From positions 1-11,444 of the forward strand of contig CAJJLZ010000045.1 of the NCBI GenBank assembly GCA_905192745.1: a DNA stretch of 11,444 nucleotides, written 5' to 3'. This document shows positions 1-6,251 of this stretch, piece by piece. The number at the start of each line of letters is the position of its first letter. The first letter of the stretch is position 1. A model generated the notes under the pieces. That model searched no databases and was not told the DNA's origin. It saw only the letters and a list, made by a program, of their open reading frames with translations. The position numbers were made by a program, and so were the translations under genes. Source of the stretch: an uncultured Oscillospiraceae bacterium (GTDB taxonomy: Bacteria > Bacillota > Clostridia > Oscillospirales > Acutalibacteraceae).

Positions 1-4
1 GTTA

Positions 5-15
5 CCTTTCTCCTT
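5..15 (-). promoter_or_regulatory. Ribosome binding site of a minus-strand gene starting just outside the window
   Basis: Read on the minus strand, the left edge of the window contains AAGGAG followed by AAAGG and TAAC, running out of the window. This is a strong Shine-Dalgarno sequence placed a few bases before the edge. I infer that a minus-strand gene begins just left of position 1, about 250 bases downstream of the aconitase X small subunit. Its identity cannot be seen. Confidence 0.5.
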
Positions 16-61
16 AATCAAACTGTTTCCCTTGTTGACATATACACGCCGGGGGTTCCCC

Positions 62-84
62 TATGCGGCGCACAGCGCCGCATA
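62..84. repeat. Perfect GC-rich inverted repeat (hairpin)
   Basis: TATGCGGCGC and GCGCCGCATA form perfect 10-bp arms around the 3-base loop ACA. It lies in the 253-base stretch that carries no gene of its own at the left end, downstream of the aconitase X operon on the minus strand. It has no T tract on either side, so it is not a standard terminator. It could be an mRNA-stabilising hairpin or a protein site. Its GCGCCGC core resembles the outer stem of the 89-bp units at 6252-6518, but the rest does not align, so a relationship is only possible. A short GGGG-GTT-CCCC hairpin lies directly left of it. Confidence 0.6.
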
Positions 85-138
85 TAGTAGCCTCTTTTGT
101 CCATTTGCTATCCTTTAACGGCCTTTTTGACAGACTGC

Positions 139-180
139 GAAAAACGCGGCAGCGTTTTTCCCTGACGACATTACAGCATA
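139..180. repeat. Solo copy of the stem-loop B repeat, possible terminator of the aconitase X operon
   Basis: GAAAAACGC (139-147) and GCGTTTTTC (152-160) form a perfect 9-bp stem with loop GGCA. They are followed by a tail beginning CCTGACGACATTACAGCATA. Stem and tail match the second half of the 89-bp units at 6252-6518 (stem, then CCCAAACGACATTATACCATA). Because the stem has an A side and a T side around a GC core, it also resembles a weak bidirectional terminator. It lies about 95 bases past the stop codon of the aconitase X small subunit. The terminator role is inferred; the repeat relationship is seen in the sequence. Confidence 0.6.
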
Positions 181-253
181 AAGTCCCTGCCAAAAATACA
201 GACATCCCGGCATTTTCAGGAAAGCTTCATGTTTTTATCCAACGGAATTTCTC

Positions 254-706
254 TTATTTCCCATCCGATACCGTAACCGTACCGTCGGCGGCGACCTCTA
301 TCGTCATGCCGTCCTGCACATAGGCGAGGAATTCCTCCCCCAGCCCGTCTACGGTGGGGATGCTGTGGGGGGTCCATACGTCGGCGAGGATCGCGCCCGC
401 GGCGGCGAGGGAATCAATCGGCCCGGAGAACAGGAGCGCGGCCGGAGCCGCTCCCATCGCGGCGGCGGTGTGGATCACCAGCCCGCCGGTGGTGGAGCCG
501 ATGGTCTGGGGCAGACAGAGCGCCCGGCCGGACAGCACCTTGTTGTACAGGTCGGGGTTGTTCTGATCGCTGCAGACCGCTTCGGTCTTTTTGGCGAGCA
601 GGCTTTTCTGAAAGCTGGCGAGGGTGTTGAACCCGCCGTGGGAGACCACCGCCTCCGCCTTGACGGCGCCCGGCACGACCACCCGGCCCTGAAATACCTT
701 GTTCAT
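254..706 (-). CDS. Aconitase X small (swivel) subunit, DUF126 family
   Basis: This 150-residue protein is the small, swivelling-domain half of a two-subunit aconitase X (AcnX type II), which joins the large subunit encoded just upstream to form a dehydratase. The family hallmark is the loop LPQTIGSTTGG (residues 65-75), whose Ser71 corresponds to the conserved active-site serine of aconitase swivel domains. The N-terminal FQGRVVVPGAVKAEAVVSHGGFN and the C-terminal DGMTIEV...GTVTV strands fit the family. The length is normal for a separate small subunit. The start is fixed by AGG seven bases before the ATG; that AGG lies in the last sense codon of the large-subunit gene. The intergenic gap is only 4 bases, so the two genes are almost certainly co-translated. 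Known bacterial type II members are cis-3-hydroxy-L-proline dehydratases and archaeal ones are mevalonate 5-phosphate dehydratases. The substrate here is not settled. Confidence 0.9.
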   Translation of the reverse strand: MNKVFQGRVVVPGAVKAEAVVSHGGFNTLASFQKSLLAKKTEAVCSDQNNPDLYNKVLSGRALCLPQTIGSTTGGLVIHTAAAMGAAPAALLFSGPIDSLAAAGAILADVWTPHSIPTVDGLGEEFLAYVQDGMTIEVAADGTVTVSDGK

Positions 707-710
707 GTTC

Positions 711-2009
711 TTACCTCGCTTCCTTTCCGCCGCTGATGATTGCCGCGATTTCGTCCTCGGTGTAATACCGCGCGGAGGTGTAGGTCCGCAGTTTGTTGGA
801 GCAGGTAATCACCGGCATGGTTTTGCACATCGGGTTGTTCATGTACATCAGCGGACAGATATAGGACAGCCGCACGCCGGTAGCCAGCAGACGGGCGTAT
901 TCCGGCATCCCCCGGAATTTTTCCAGCACGTCGGGCGCGGCGGTCAGCACCGTTTTGATCGTCACCTTTTGGGAACCGGCGGCCTTCAGCGCGTTTTCCA
1001 GCCGTACCGTCCACGCTTTCAGCTGGCTGATGGAAAGATGCGGACAGCCGATAAAGCAGAGCTTCGGCTTGGCGGCCGGATCCTTCCAGATCACGGGATA
1101 GCTTGCCTTCACCCGTTCCAGCTCGGCGTCGTCGATCATATAAACCTGCGCGTCCTCCCGGATCAGGGAATCACCCAGCTCCACGGCTTCGGGGGTCAGC
1201 CCCTCGACATGGTACAGCCCCACCGCGCCGTTGCTGGCGCTGGCCGCGCCCATATCCTTGCAGAAAGCCTTCGCTTCGTCGTTCAGCTCGCTCCCGAGGA
1301 AGGGGGTCAGCCCGCGGATATACGGCACGTCCTCCATCACCTTGAGGCCGATAGCTGAGCCGAGCACCTGCGCCTCCGGCCTGCGGGAGGTTTTCACTTC
1401 GATCACCCATTTGGCCTTCCGGCCCTCGTCGGTGGTCAGGTCGAAATTCGGCACCTTGCCGAGGATGGCGCCGAAGATGTCCATAAACGCGGAGTTGCGG
1501 TTGCACCGCGCCCCCAGCACCGAGTTGGCGTACACCACGGCGGAGGATTCCGACCAGCTGAGGATATCCCCTTTCTTCGGGGTGTTCCCCACTTCGTCCA
1601 TATAGCAGGCGCAGGTAAAGGCGTTGTCGTTTTTCAGGCCCAGCTTTTTCAGCTGCTCCTCATAGGAGTCCTGCCGGGAGTACATCACGCCGAACACGAT
1701 TTTCTGCAGCAGATTGCAGGGGACGTTCGCATGATCGATCGGGCGGGGGTCCACCGTGAAGGGTTCCTTGGTGTGTACCCCGGCGGCGATCAGCTCATCC
1801 ATCAGGTCGAAGGTCGCCGACATCACCGAGATGCCGAAGGAGGTCACCAGATGGGCGGGTCCGCTGATCGGGATGAATTGATCCGCCCCGAAGGTGTCGC
1901 CGTACATGGCGAGGGTTTTCATGATTTTCGCCATGACCTCGCCCTGACTGCCGTTCAGGATAGCCTGTTCCTCCGGTGTCAGGGTCATGGCGGGAATGTA
2001 ATCGCACAT
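711..2009 (-). CDS. Aconitase X large (catalytic) subunit, DUF521 family
   Basis: This 432-residue protein is the catalytic, iron-sulfur-binding subunit of a type II aconitase X. The diagnostic block SWSESSAVVYANSVLGARCNR (residues 151-171) matches the conserved [ES]xxAVxxANSVxGAR[TC]NR region of the family. Cysteines that could take part in cluster or substrate binding are Cys98, Cys133, Cys135, Cys169, Cys322 (FIGCPHLS), Cys385, Cys395 and Cys403; which ones bind the cluster is not decided here. The start at MCDYIPAM is supported by AAAGGA eight bases upstream. A second in-frame ATG (residue 8, MTLTPEEQ) matches the usual family start but has no comparable site. It follows the flavoprotein gene by 91 bases and precedes the small subunit by 4 bases. 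The family dehydrates small hydroxy acids: cis-3-hydroxy-L-proline in bacteria, mevalonate 5-phosphate in archaea. The enoate-reductase neighbour suggests the product is an alkene that gets reduced. Confidence 0.92.
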   Translation of the reverse strand: MCDYIPAMTLTPEEQAILNGSQGEVMAKIMKTLAMYGDTFGADQFIPISGPAHLVTSFGISVMSATFDLMDELIAAGVHTKEPFTVDPRPIDHANVPCNLLQKIVFGVMYSRQDSYEEQLKKLGLKNDNAFTCACYMDEVGNTPKKGDILSWSESSAVVYANSVLGARCNRNSAFMDIFGAILGKVPNFDLTTDEGRKAKWVIEVKTSRRPEAQVLGSAIGLKVMEDVPYIRGLTPFLGSELNDEAKAFCKDMGAASASNGAVGLYHVEGLTPEAVELGDSLIREDAQVYMIDDAELERVKASYPVIWKDPAAKPKLCFIGCPHLSISQLKAWTVRLENALKAAGSQKVTIKTVLTAAPDVLEKFRGMPEYARLLATGVRLSYICPLMYMNNPMCKTMPVITCSNKLRTYTSARYYTEDEIAAIISGGKEAR

Positions 2010-2017
2010 GATTCCGG

Positions 2018-2055
2018 TCCTTTCCGGGCTTTCCGGCCGGACCGGCCGGAAAGCC
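2018..2055 (-). promoter_or_regulatory. Intercistronic hairpin abutting the aconitase X large-subunit RBS
   Basis: Between the flavoprotein and aconitase X genes, GGCTTTCCGGCCGG (2027-2040) and CCGGCCGGAAAGCC (2042-2055) are perfect inverted repeats around a single base. This folds as about 13 bp with a 3-base loop. On the minus-strand mRNA the hairpin ends three bases before the AAAGGA ribosome binding site (2018-2023). There is no T tract, so it is unlikely to be an intrinsic terminator. A 5'-protecting or processing hairpin that sets subunit expression relative to the flavoprotein is a reasonable inference. Confidence 0.65.
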
Positions 2056-2100
2056 GCTTTTCGATATGTTCAGAATGGTCGAAACGGGGAACGCGGGGGA

Positions 2101-4371
2101 TTACAGGCTGAGGGCGAGGGCATACGCCGAACGCACCGCCTCGTGTACCTTCCCGACATGGAAGCTGTCGCCGATGTTATAGATTTCATCCGCCGCGTGC
2201 AGCCGCTGCGCTTCGAAGTACAGCGTATCGTCCGGACGGCCGCCGGCCGCGATCACCACCAGATCGGCGGGCAGGATTTCTTCCCGTTCCTCCACCCGGA
2301 GCTTCGGGGCGAGGGGATTTTCTACGTTTTCGGGAAGGATGGGATGCCAAGTCACATAAGGGTCGGGCACGGTCGGGGAGACGTTGCGCATCACCTTTAC
2401 CCCGCCTTTTTCAAAACCGGTCACCCGGGTGCAGTTGAGCAGCTTTACCCCAGCGGCGTGCAGATGATGGATCAGGTATCCCCGGTTGGCGGTGCAGACC
2501 TTGTTCATGATGAAGGGAGTCATCTCCACCACCGTGGCCTCGCGGCCCTGCTCATATTTCAGCCAGTGGGCGGTTTCGCAGCCGACCACGCCCGCGCCGA
2601 CCACCACGACGTTCTTCGCGTCGCCCAGCAGCTCCGGCTTCACCAGCAGCTCGGTCGCCTGAACAATCTTCGCGGTTTCCGCGCCGGGAAGGGACAGACG
2701 GCTTTCGGCGGAGCCGACCGCAAATATGATCGCGTCGTATTCCTCCGCTTTCAGCGCTTCCGCGTCGGCGGCGGTGTGGGGGCGGAATACCAGCCCGTAA
2801 TCCCGTGCCGCCCGGTCCACCTGATTTTCCAGCCAGCGGCGGTAATTCTGGATTTCGTATTTGATCTTCGGCTTCCCGCCGGGAATCAGCCGTCCGCCGA
2901 TCTCTCCGCTCTTTTCAAACAGGGTGACGGCGTGGCCGCGTTCGGCGGCAGTGACGGCCAGCATCACGCCGGCCGGACCGGCGCCAACCACGGCGATCTT
3001 TTTCCGCGTCTCCGCCTTGGGCGGCACGGCGGGATAAATCTCCTCAAAGGCGGTGCGGGGATTGACCGCGCACTGGGGATGGCCGCCCTCCACAAATTCG
3101 TTGAGACAGCCTTCCTGGCAGCCGATGCAGGGCAGGATGTCCGCCACCTTCCCCGCGAACGCCTTGTTCGGCCATTGGGGATCGGCGAGCAGCGGGCGGC
3201 CGAGCATTACCATATCGCATTGCCCGGCCCGCAGGGCGGATTCCGCCAGATCGGGATACCCGAGTTTGCCCACCGCCGCCACCGGAATTTCCATCCCGGC
3301 GTTGCTTTTGATGTTGTTTTTCCGGAAATAATCCCTGACGGTTTTTGCCACGTCGAGGAAACAGCCGGGAGGCATCGAGCCGGGCGGATGGGGCAGCCAC
3401 CAGTTGTCATAGCAGCCGAGGTCCACGTCGAACATATCCACGCCCGCCTTGACCAGCGCCCGCATATAGCCGAGGGTCATCTCCACCGTCCGGCCGTTTT
3501 TAAACTTCCGCAGGGATTTGTTGTCCATCCGGTCGCCGTAGGTCTCGTTCAGCGCGAGGGAAAGATCGATCCGGTACATGATGGGGAAGCGGTCCCCCAC
3601 CCGGCGGCGGATCTCCTTCACCATATCCACGCCGAAAGCCTGCCAGTCGGCGAAATGCCCCAGCTTCCGGCGGTTGAAGGCCGGGTTGGTCATCTGCTCG
3701 AGCAGGTAGCCCTCATGTCCGTGGAGATATACGCCGTCGATGTTGGCGGCGTGCGCGTCGGCGGCCGCCTGTCCGGCATTTTTGATGATCTTTTTCAGCC
3801 TGTGCCCCGAAAGCGGCATACAGGGGACCTGCGCCATGTAAAAATTCGGGTTCATGGAGGCGGAGACCGGAAATTTCAGGGAATTCACCAGACATTGCGG
3901 GTTTCCCACCCGCCCAAGGCCGGGAGTGAGCTGGATAAAGAATTTCGCGCCATAGGAATGCACCCCCGCCGCCAGATCCCGCCACGCGGCAAACACAGTC
4001 CGGGAGCGGTCGATACGGGGAAAATAGCTCAGCTTATCCAGCTCGATAATGGAGTGGTCGATACCGAAGCTGACCGGGATCAGGCCGGAGGTAATCAGCC
4101 CTACGCCGCCTTTTGCCCGTTCAATGAAATACTGAATCATTTTTTCATTGGGGCGGCCGGTTTCCTCGCACATGCTGATATTGCCCATCGGCGCCATCAC
4201 CAGACGGTTTTTCACGGTGGTGCGGTTGATCTGGATGGGGGAAAACATCGCCGTGTACGGATACAGATCGGCCGTCATTTTCCCTTTTTGCAGCGCGCCG
4301 TCGTCGTCGAACCAGCGGGCGTAGCTGTCCACCCATTGCTTAACCAGGGAATCGGTTTGCAGGTTCGCCAT
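2101..4371 (-). CDS. Old Yellow Enzyme / 2-enoate reductase-type FMN, [4Fe-4S], FAD oxidoreductase
   Basis: This 756-residue protein has the FadH/2-enoate reductase/BaiCD layout. An FMN-binding TIM barrel (about residues 40-400) is followed by a [4Fe-4S] site with the spacing C-x2-C-x3-C-x11-C (Cys415, 418, 422, 434). Next come an FAD dinucleotide fold (VVGAGPAG, 461-468, and GEIGGRL), an embedded NAD(P) fold (VVVGAGVVG, 589-597) and the closing FAD motif IYNIGDS (730-736). Such enzymes pass electrons from NAD(P)H to a C=C bond next to a carboxylate, thioester or carbonyl. HEGYLL (219-224) fits the enoate-reductase subgroup. It differs from the usual enzymes by a roughly 40-residue N-terminal extension. 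The common N-x-RTDxYGGS region is replaced by NRRKLGHFADWQ (233-244). The start has AAGGGG 11 bases before the ATG. It is the first gene of the aconitase X operon; the family call is secure, but the substrate is unknown. Confidence 0.9.
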   Translation of the reverse strand: MANLQTDSLVKQWVDSYARWFDDDGALQKGKMTADLYPYTAMFSPIQINRTTVKNRLVMAPMGNISMCEETGRPNEKMIQYFIERAKGGVGLITSGLIPVSFGIDHSIIELDKLSYFPRIDRSRTVFAAWRDLAAGVHSYGAKFFIQLTPGLGRVGNPQCLVNSLKFPVSASMNPNFYMAQVPCMPLSGHRLKKIIKNAGQAAADAHAANIDGVYLHGHEGYLLEQMTNPAFNRRKLGHFADWQAFGVDMVKEIRRRVGDRFPIMYRIDLSLALNETYGDRMDNKSLRKFKNGRTVEMTLGYMRALVKAGVDMFDVDLGCYDNWWLPHPPGSMPPGCFLDVAKTVRDYFRKNNIKSNAGMEIPVAAVGKLGYPDLAESALRAGQCDMVMLGRPLLADPQWPNKAFAGKVADILPCIGCQEGCLNEFVEGGHPQCAVNPRTAFEEIYPAVPPKAETRKKIAVVGAGPAGVMLAVTAAERGHAVTLFEKSGEIGGRLIPGGKPKIKYEIQNYRRWLENQVDRAARDYGLVFRPHTAADAEALKAEEYDAIIFAVGSAESRLSLPGAETAKIVQATELLVKPELLGDAKNVVVVGAGVVGCETAHWLKYEQGREATVVEMTPFIMNKVCTANRGYLIHHLHAAGVKLLNCTRVTGFEKGGVKVMRNVSPTVPDPYVTWHPILPENVENPLAPKLRVEEREEILPADLVVIAAGGRPDDTLYFEAQRLHAADEIYNIGDSFHVGKVHEAVRSAYALALSL

Positions 4372-4535
4372 TTTCGATTCATCCCCTTATTATTTGTTCG
4401 GCTGTTCGTCCGTCCTGCCGCCGCCATCCGATGCTTCCGGCGCTTTTTCAGCGTCTTTCCGCTCCCGCATCCTATCGGTATACGCAGGCGGTCGCTTCTC
4501 CGGCGAGGAGGGGAACAGCCGGCAAAACCATGTCC

Positions 4536-4597
4536 ATTATAGCGCGTTCTGTCGGAAAAAGGAAGAGGGCGCCATCAAAAAGTTTGATAGTCAAAGC
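4536..4597 (-). promoter_or_regulatory. Putative promoter and operator of the flavoprotein/aconitase X operon
   Basis: On the minus strand a perfect TATAAT lies at 4541-4536, about 165 bases before the flavoprotein ATG. The hexamer 17 bases upstream (TTCCTT, 4564-4559) is a poor -35 box. Just beyond it are two overlapping inverted repeats: TTTGA-CTA-TCAAA (4595-4583) and ATCAAA-CTT-TTTGAT (4588-4574). A weak -35 with symmetric sites upstream of it is what an activator-dependent promoter would look like; this is inference. It lies downstream of the terminator at 4617-4635, so the operon probably has its own promoter. Confidence 0.45.
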
Positions 4598-4611
4598 AAA
4601 AAGAGAAAAGG

Positions 4612-4635
4612 AAAAACGCGGACCCATTGTCCGCG
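4612..4635 (-). terminator. Intrinsic terminator (minus strand)
   Basis: On the minus strand CGCGGAC (4635-4629) and GTCCGCG (4623-4617) form a perfect 7-bp GC-rich stem with loop AATGG. It is followed directly by TTTTT (4616-4612) and then CC and more T-rich sequence. It ends either the metallophosphoesterase/birA transcript or a separate small RNA, and insulates the flavoprotein operon that follows. Confidence 0.85.
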
Positions 4636-4830
4636 CGCCACATATTATGGGATAGAGTGCGTCCCCCTGCGGATGTCTCCCTTCGCCGCGGCGGGCGATC
4701 TTACGTCGCTTCCAGTCTATGCAAACAGGGCTTCCGCAGACGCGCCTCCCGCCGTATCCGGCAAAACGGCGGCGTATGGCCCACCAACGCCGCTTTTCGC
4801 GCAAATAAGGCGAAATTTACCTAAACAAAA
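4617..4830 (-). ncRNA. Candidate structured small RNA ending in an intrinsic terminator
   Basis: The 485-base gap 4372-4856 has no credible gene, but its minus strand is unusually foldable. In order: hairpin GCGGCG (4793-4788) with CGCCGC (4774-4769); a long-range helix GCGTC-TGCGGA (4743-4733) with TCCGCA (4673-4668) and GACGC (4663-4659), 11 bp with a GGGG bulge; an inner hairpin GCGA/TCGC (4709-4695); and a terminator at 4635-4617. A weak TATACT (4836-4831) could start it, giving about 210 nt. Length, isolated position and own terminator fit a free-standing RNA; 6S RNA or another known class is possible but I cannot recognise conserved motifs. It could instead be the 3' untranslated region of the birA transcript, since the birA stop codon is at 4857. 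Confidence 0.4.
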
Positions 4831-4850
4831 AGTATATTATCGGAATAATA
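4826..4850 (-). terminator. Weak AT-rich hairpin after birA
   Basis: Seven bases past the birA stop, TATTAT-TCCG-ATAATA (4850-4835) forms a 6-bp all-AT stem, followed on the minus strand by TAC and TTTTTG. The T run fits a terminator but the stem is weak, and the same AT-rich stretch could equally be promoter DNA for the structured segment downstream. Confidence 0.3.
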
Positions 4851-4856
4851 ATCCAA

Positions 4857-5639
4857 TTAGTCGATATAAGCGGCCATCCCGCGCACCGAAACCTCTCCGG
4901 CGTTGACGGCCGTGACCGTTCCGCCGTGGTCAATGAGCAGATTCCCATCCTCCGCAATTCCGACAGCGCGGCCTTCCAGCCGAACGGCGCCGTCCGGAAA
5001 TAATACCCGGACCTCCCGTCCGACGGTAAGGCAGGCCGCTTCGTATTCCTCCCGCAGGGCGGCAAAGCCCTCCCTCTCCAGACGGAGCCAGAGCGGTTCC
5101 AGCTCGTTCAGTATCGCGGCGGCGGTCTCCTCCAGACCCGGCGCGCTCCCGGTCAGGCTTCGCAGGGAGGCGGCGTGGGGAAGCCCGGCCTCCCGCAGCT
5201 CCTCCCCGGTCTGAAGCAGGTTCACCCCGATCCCCGCCACGGCGAATCCTTCGCCGTCCGGCCAGCAGGCTTCGCAAAGGATGCCGCACACCTTCCGCCC
5301 GCCGCATACAATGTCATTGGGCCACTTGATTCCGCATTTCTTCCCGCAGAGCGCGGTGAGCGCACGGGAAACCGCCAGTCCGCAGACGGGGGCCAGCAGA
5401 GCGGTCCGGGCCGCCGGCCGGAGAAGCAGGGACATGGCCAGGGTTTCCCCATCCGGCGCGTCCCATCCCCGTCCGAGCCGTCCCCGTCCGGCCGTCTGGC
5501 GGCCGGTGAAGCACACCGTCCCATGGGGAAGAAGCGGACCGTGCTCCTTCAGGTACCGGTTGGTGGAGTCCACCTCCGGCAGGTACAGCGCGTTTTTTCC
5601 CAGCGTCCGCGCGGTCAGGCCGCGAAGCTCCCTCCTCAT
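4857..5639 (-). CDS. birA: Biotin-[acetyl-CoA carboxylase] ligase, catalytic form without HTH
   Basis: This 260-residue protein joins biotin to a lysine of carrier domains in biotin-dependent carboxylases or decarboxylases, through biotinyl-5'-AMP. The family motifs are all present: DSTN (24-27), the biotin/AMP loop GRGRLGRGW (51-59), KWPND (105-109), the catalytic lysine Lys116 in RKVCGIL, and GIGVN (136-140). A small C-terminal SH3-like domain (about 205-258) follows. The sequence starts directly at the catalytic domain, so the N-terminal DNA-binding helix-turn-helix of group II BirA is missing; this is an enzyme-only (group I) ligase and should not repress biotin genes. Its ATG overlaps the stop of the metallophosphoesterase gene as ATGA (5639-5636), so translation is likely coupled. 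Confidence 0.95.
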   Translation of the reverse strand: MRRELRGLTARTLGKNALYLPEVDSTNRYLKEHGPLLPHGTVCFTGRQTAGRGRLGRGWDAPDGETLAMSLLLRPAARTALLAPVCGLAVSRALTALCGKKCGIKWPNDIVCGGRKVCGILCEACWPDGEGFAVAGIGVNLLQTGEELREAGLPHAASLRSLTGSAPGLEETAAAILNELEPLWLRLEREGFAALREEYEAACLTVGREVRVLFPDGAVRLEGRAVGIAEDGNLLIDHGGTVTAVNAGEVSVRGMAAYID

Positions 5640-6115
5640 GAGCGCAGAGATACGGTCTGCGGGACGATCCCCGTATCCGTAACGTCCAGCAGTCCATAGG
5701 TAGAACGGCCGTAGGCCAGACTGCCCGGGTTCAGGATGGTCAGCCCGTCGTCATAATCGGTCAGCGGCTGGTGGGTATGCCCGAAAAGCAGCACGTCCGC
5801 CTTCCGTTCCCGCGCCGCGCAGACCGCGCGATACAGCCCCATTTTCACGTTGTAGCGATGACCGTGGGTGTAGAATATCCGATGGCCGGCGACAATTTCC
5901 AGCCCCGCCTCCGGAAGGAGCCCCGCCTGTCCCCAGTCTCCGTTCCCCCGGACGAGGAAGAAGGTTCGGTCCGGGTAACCGGCGGCGACGGCCTCGGCCT
6001 CCCGCGCCCCGTCTCCCAGATGAAATATCATCCGGGCGGTCGGCTGTTCCTCCAGCGCCTGCCGCAGCGCCTGCTCGTCGCCATGTGTATCGGATACCAC
6101 CAATATTCTCGTCAT
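5636..6115 (-). CDS. YfcE/MJ0936-type metallophosphoesterase
   Basis: This 159-residue protein is a compact calcineurin-like phosphodiesterase with two metal ions. The metal-ligand motifs appear in order: DTH (Asp9, His11), LGD (Asp35), GNGD (Asn58; the family usually has GNCD), THGH (His84, His86) and GHTH (His113, His115), then the family closing motif NPGS (129-132). Characterised relatives hydrolyse phosphodiester model substrates; the physiological substrate is generally unknown. The start at ATG 6115 is chosen because AAAGGA lies nine bases upstream and the protein then begins MTRILVVSDTHG as in the family. An upstream in-frame ATG at 6181 has no ribosome binding site. Its stop overlaps the birA start by four bases, so the pair is an operon, although no functional link to biotin is evident. 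Confidence 0.9.
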   Translation of the reverse strand: MTRILVVSDTHGDEQALRQALEEQPTARMIFHLGDGAREAEAVAAGYPDRTFFLVRGNGDWGQAGLLPEAGLEIVAGHRIFYTHGHRYNVKMGLYRAVCAARERKADVLLFGHTHQPLTDYDDGLTILNPGSLAYGRSTYGLLDVTDTGIVPQTVSLRS

Positions 6116-6251
6116 TGCTCCCGTTCCTTTCGCCGCGCGGGTTCCGCCGTGCGTTTTTGCCCCGTAAACATCTGTGAACACACATTTTCGCCCCGTCCGG
6201 TTTTGGTTTCATAATCGCCGGTTCCGCGGCATAAAAATAAGGTAGAGCCGG

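Noticed and set aside
2008..4542. Very long open frame of 844 codons on the plus strand
   Set aside because: It lies antisense to the well-supported flavoprotein gene, has low-complexity His/Arg/Gly-rich composition and matches no known family. High GC in the opposite strand's codons explains the lack of stops.
4617..4830. Assignment of the structured segment as 6S RNA or as a named riboswitch
   Set aside because: Size and terminator would allow 6S, but no conserved motif could be recognised, and the distance and separate promoter before the flavoprotein gene argue against a riboswitch.
4394..4906. Possible plus-strand gene of 170 codons in the birA/flavoprotein gap
   Set aside because: No ribosome binding site, it runs across the terminator and candidate RNA and into the end of birA, and its composition does not look like a protein.
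6113..6181. Longer metallophosphoesterase starting at the ATG at 6181
   Set aside because: There is no ribosome binding site upstream and the extra 22 residues do not resemble the family; ATG 6115 has a good site and the canonical N-terminus.
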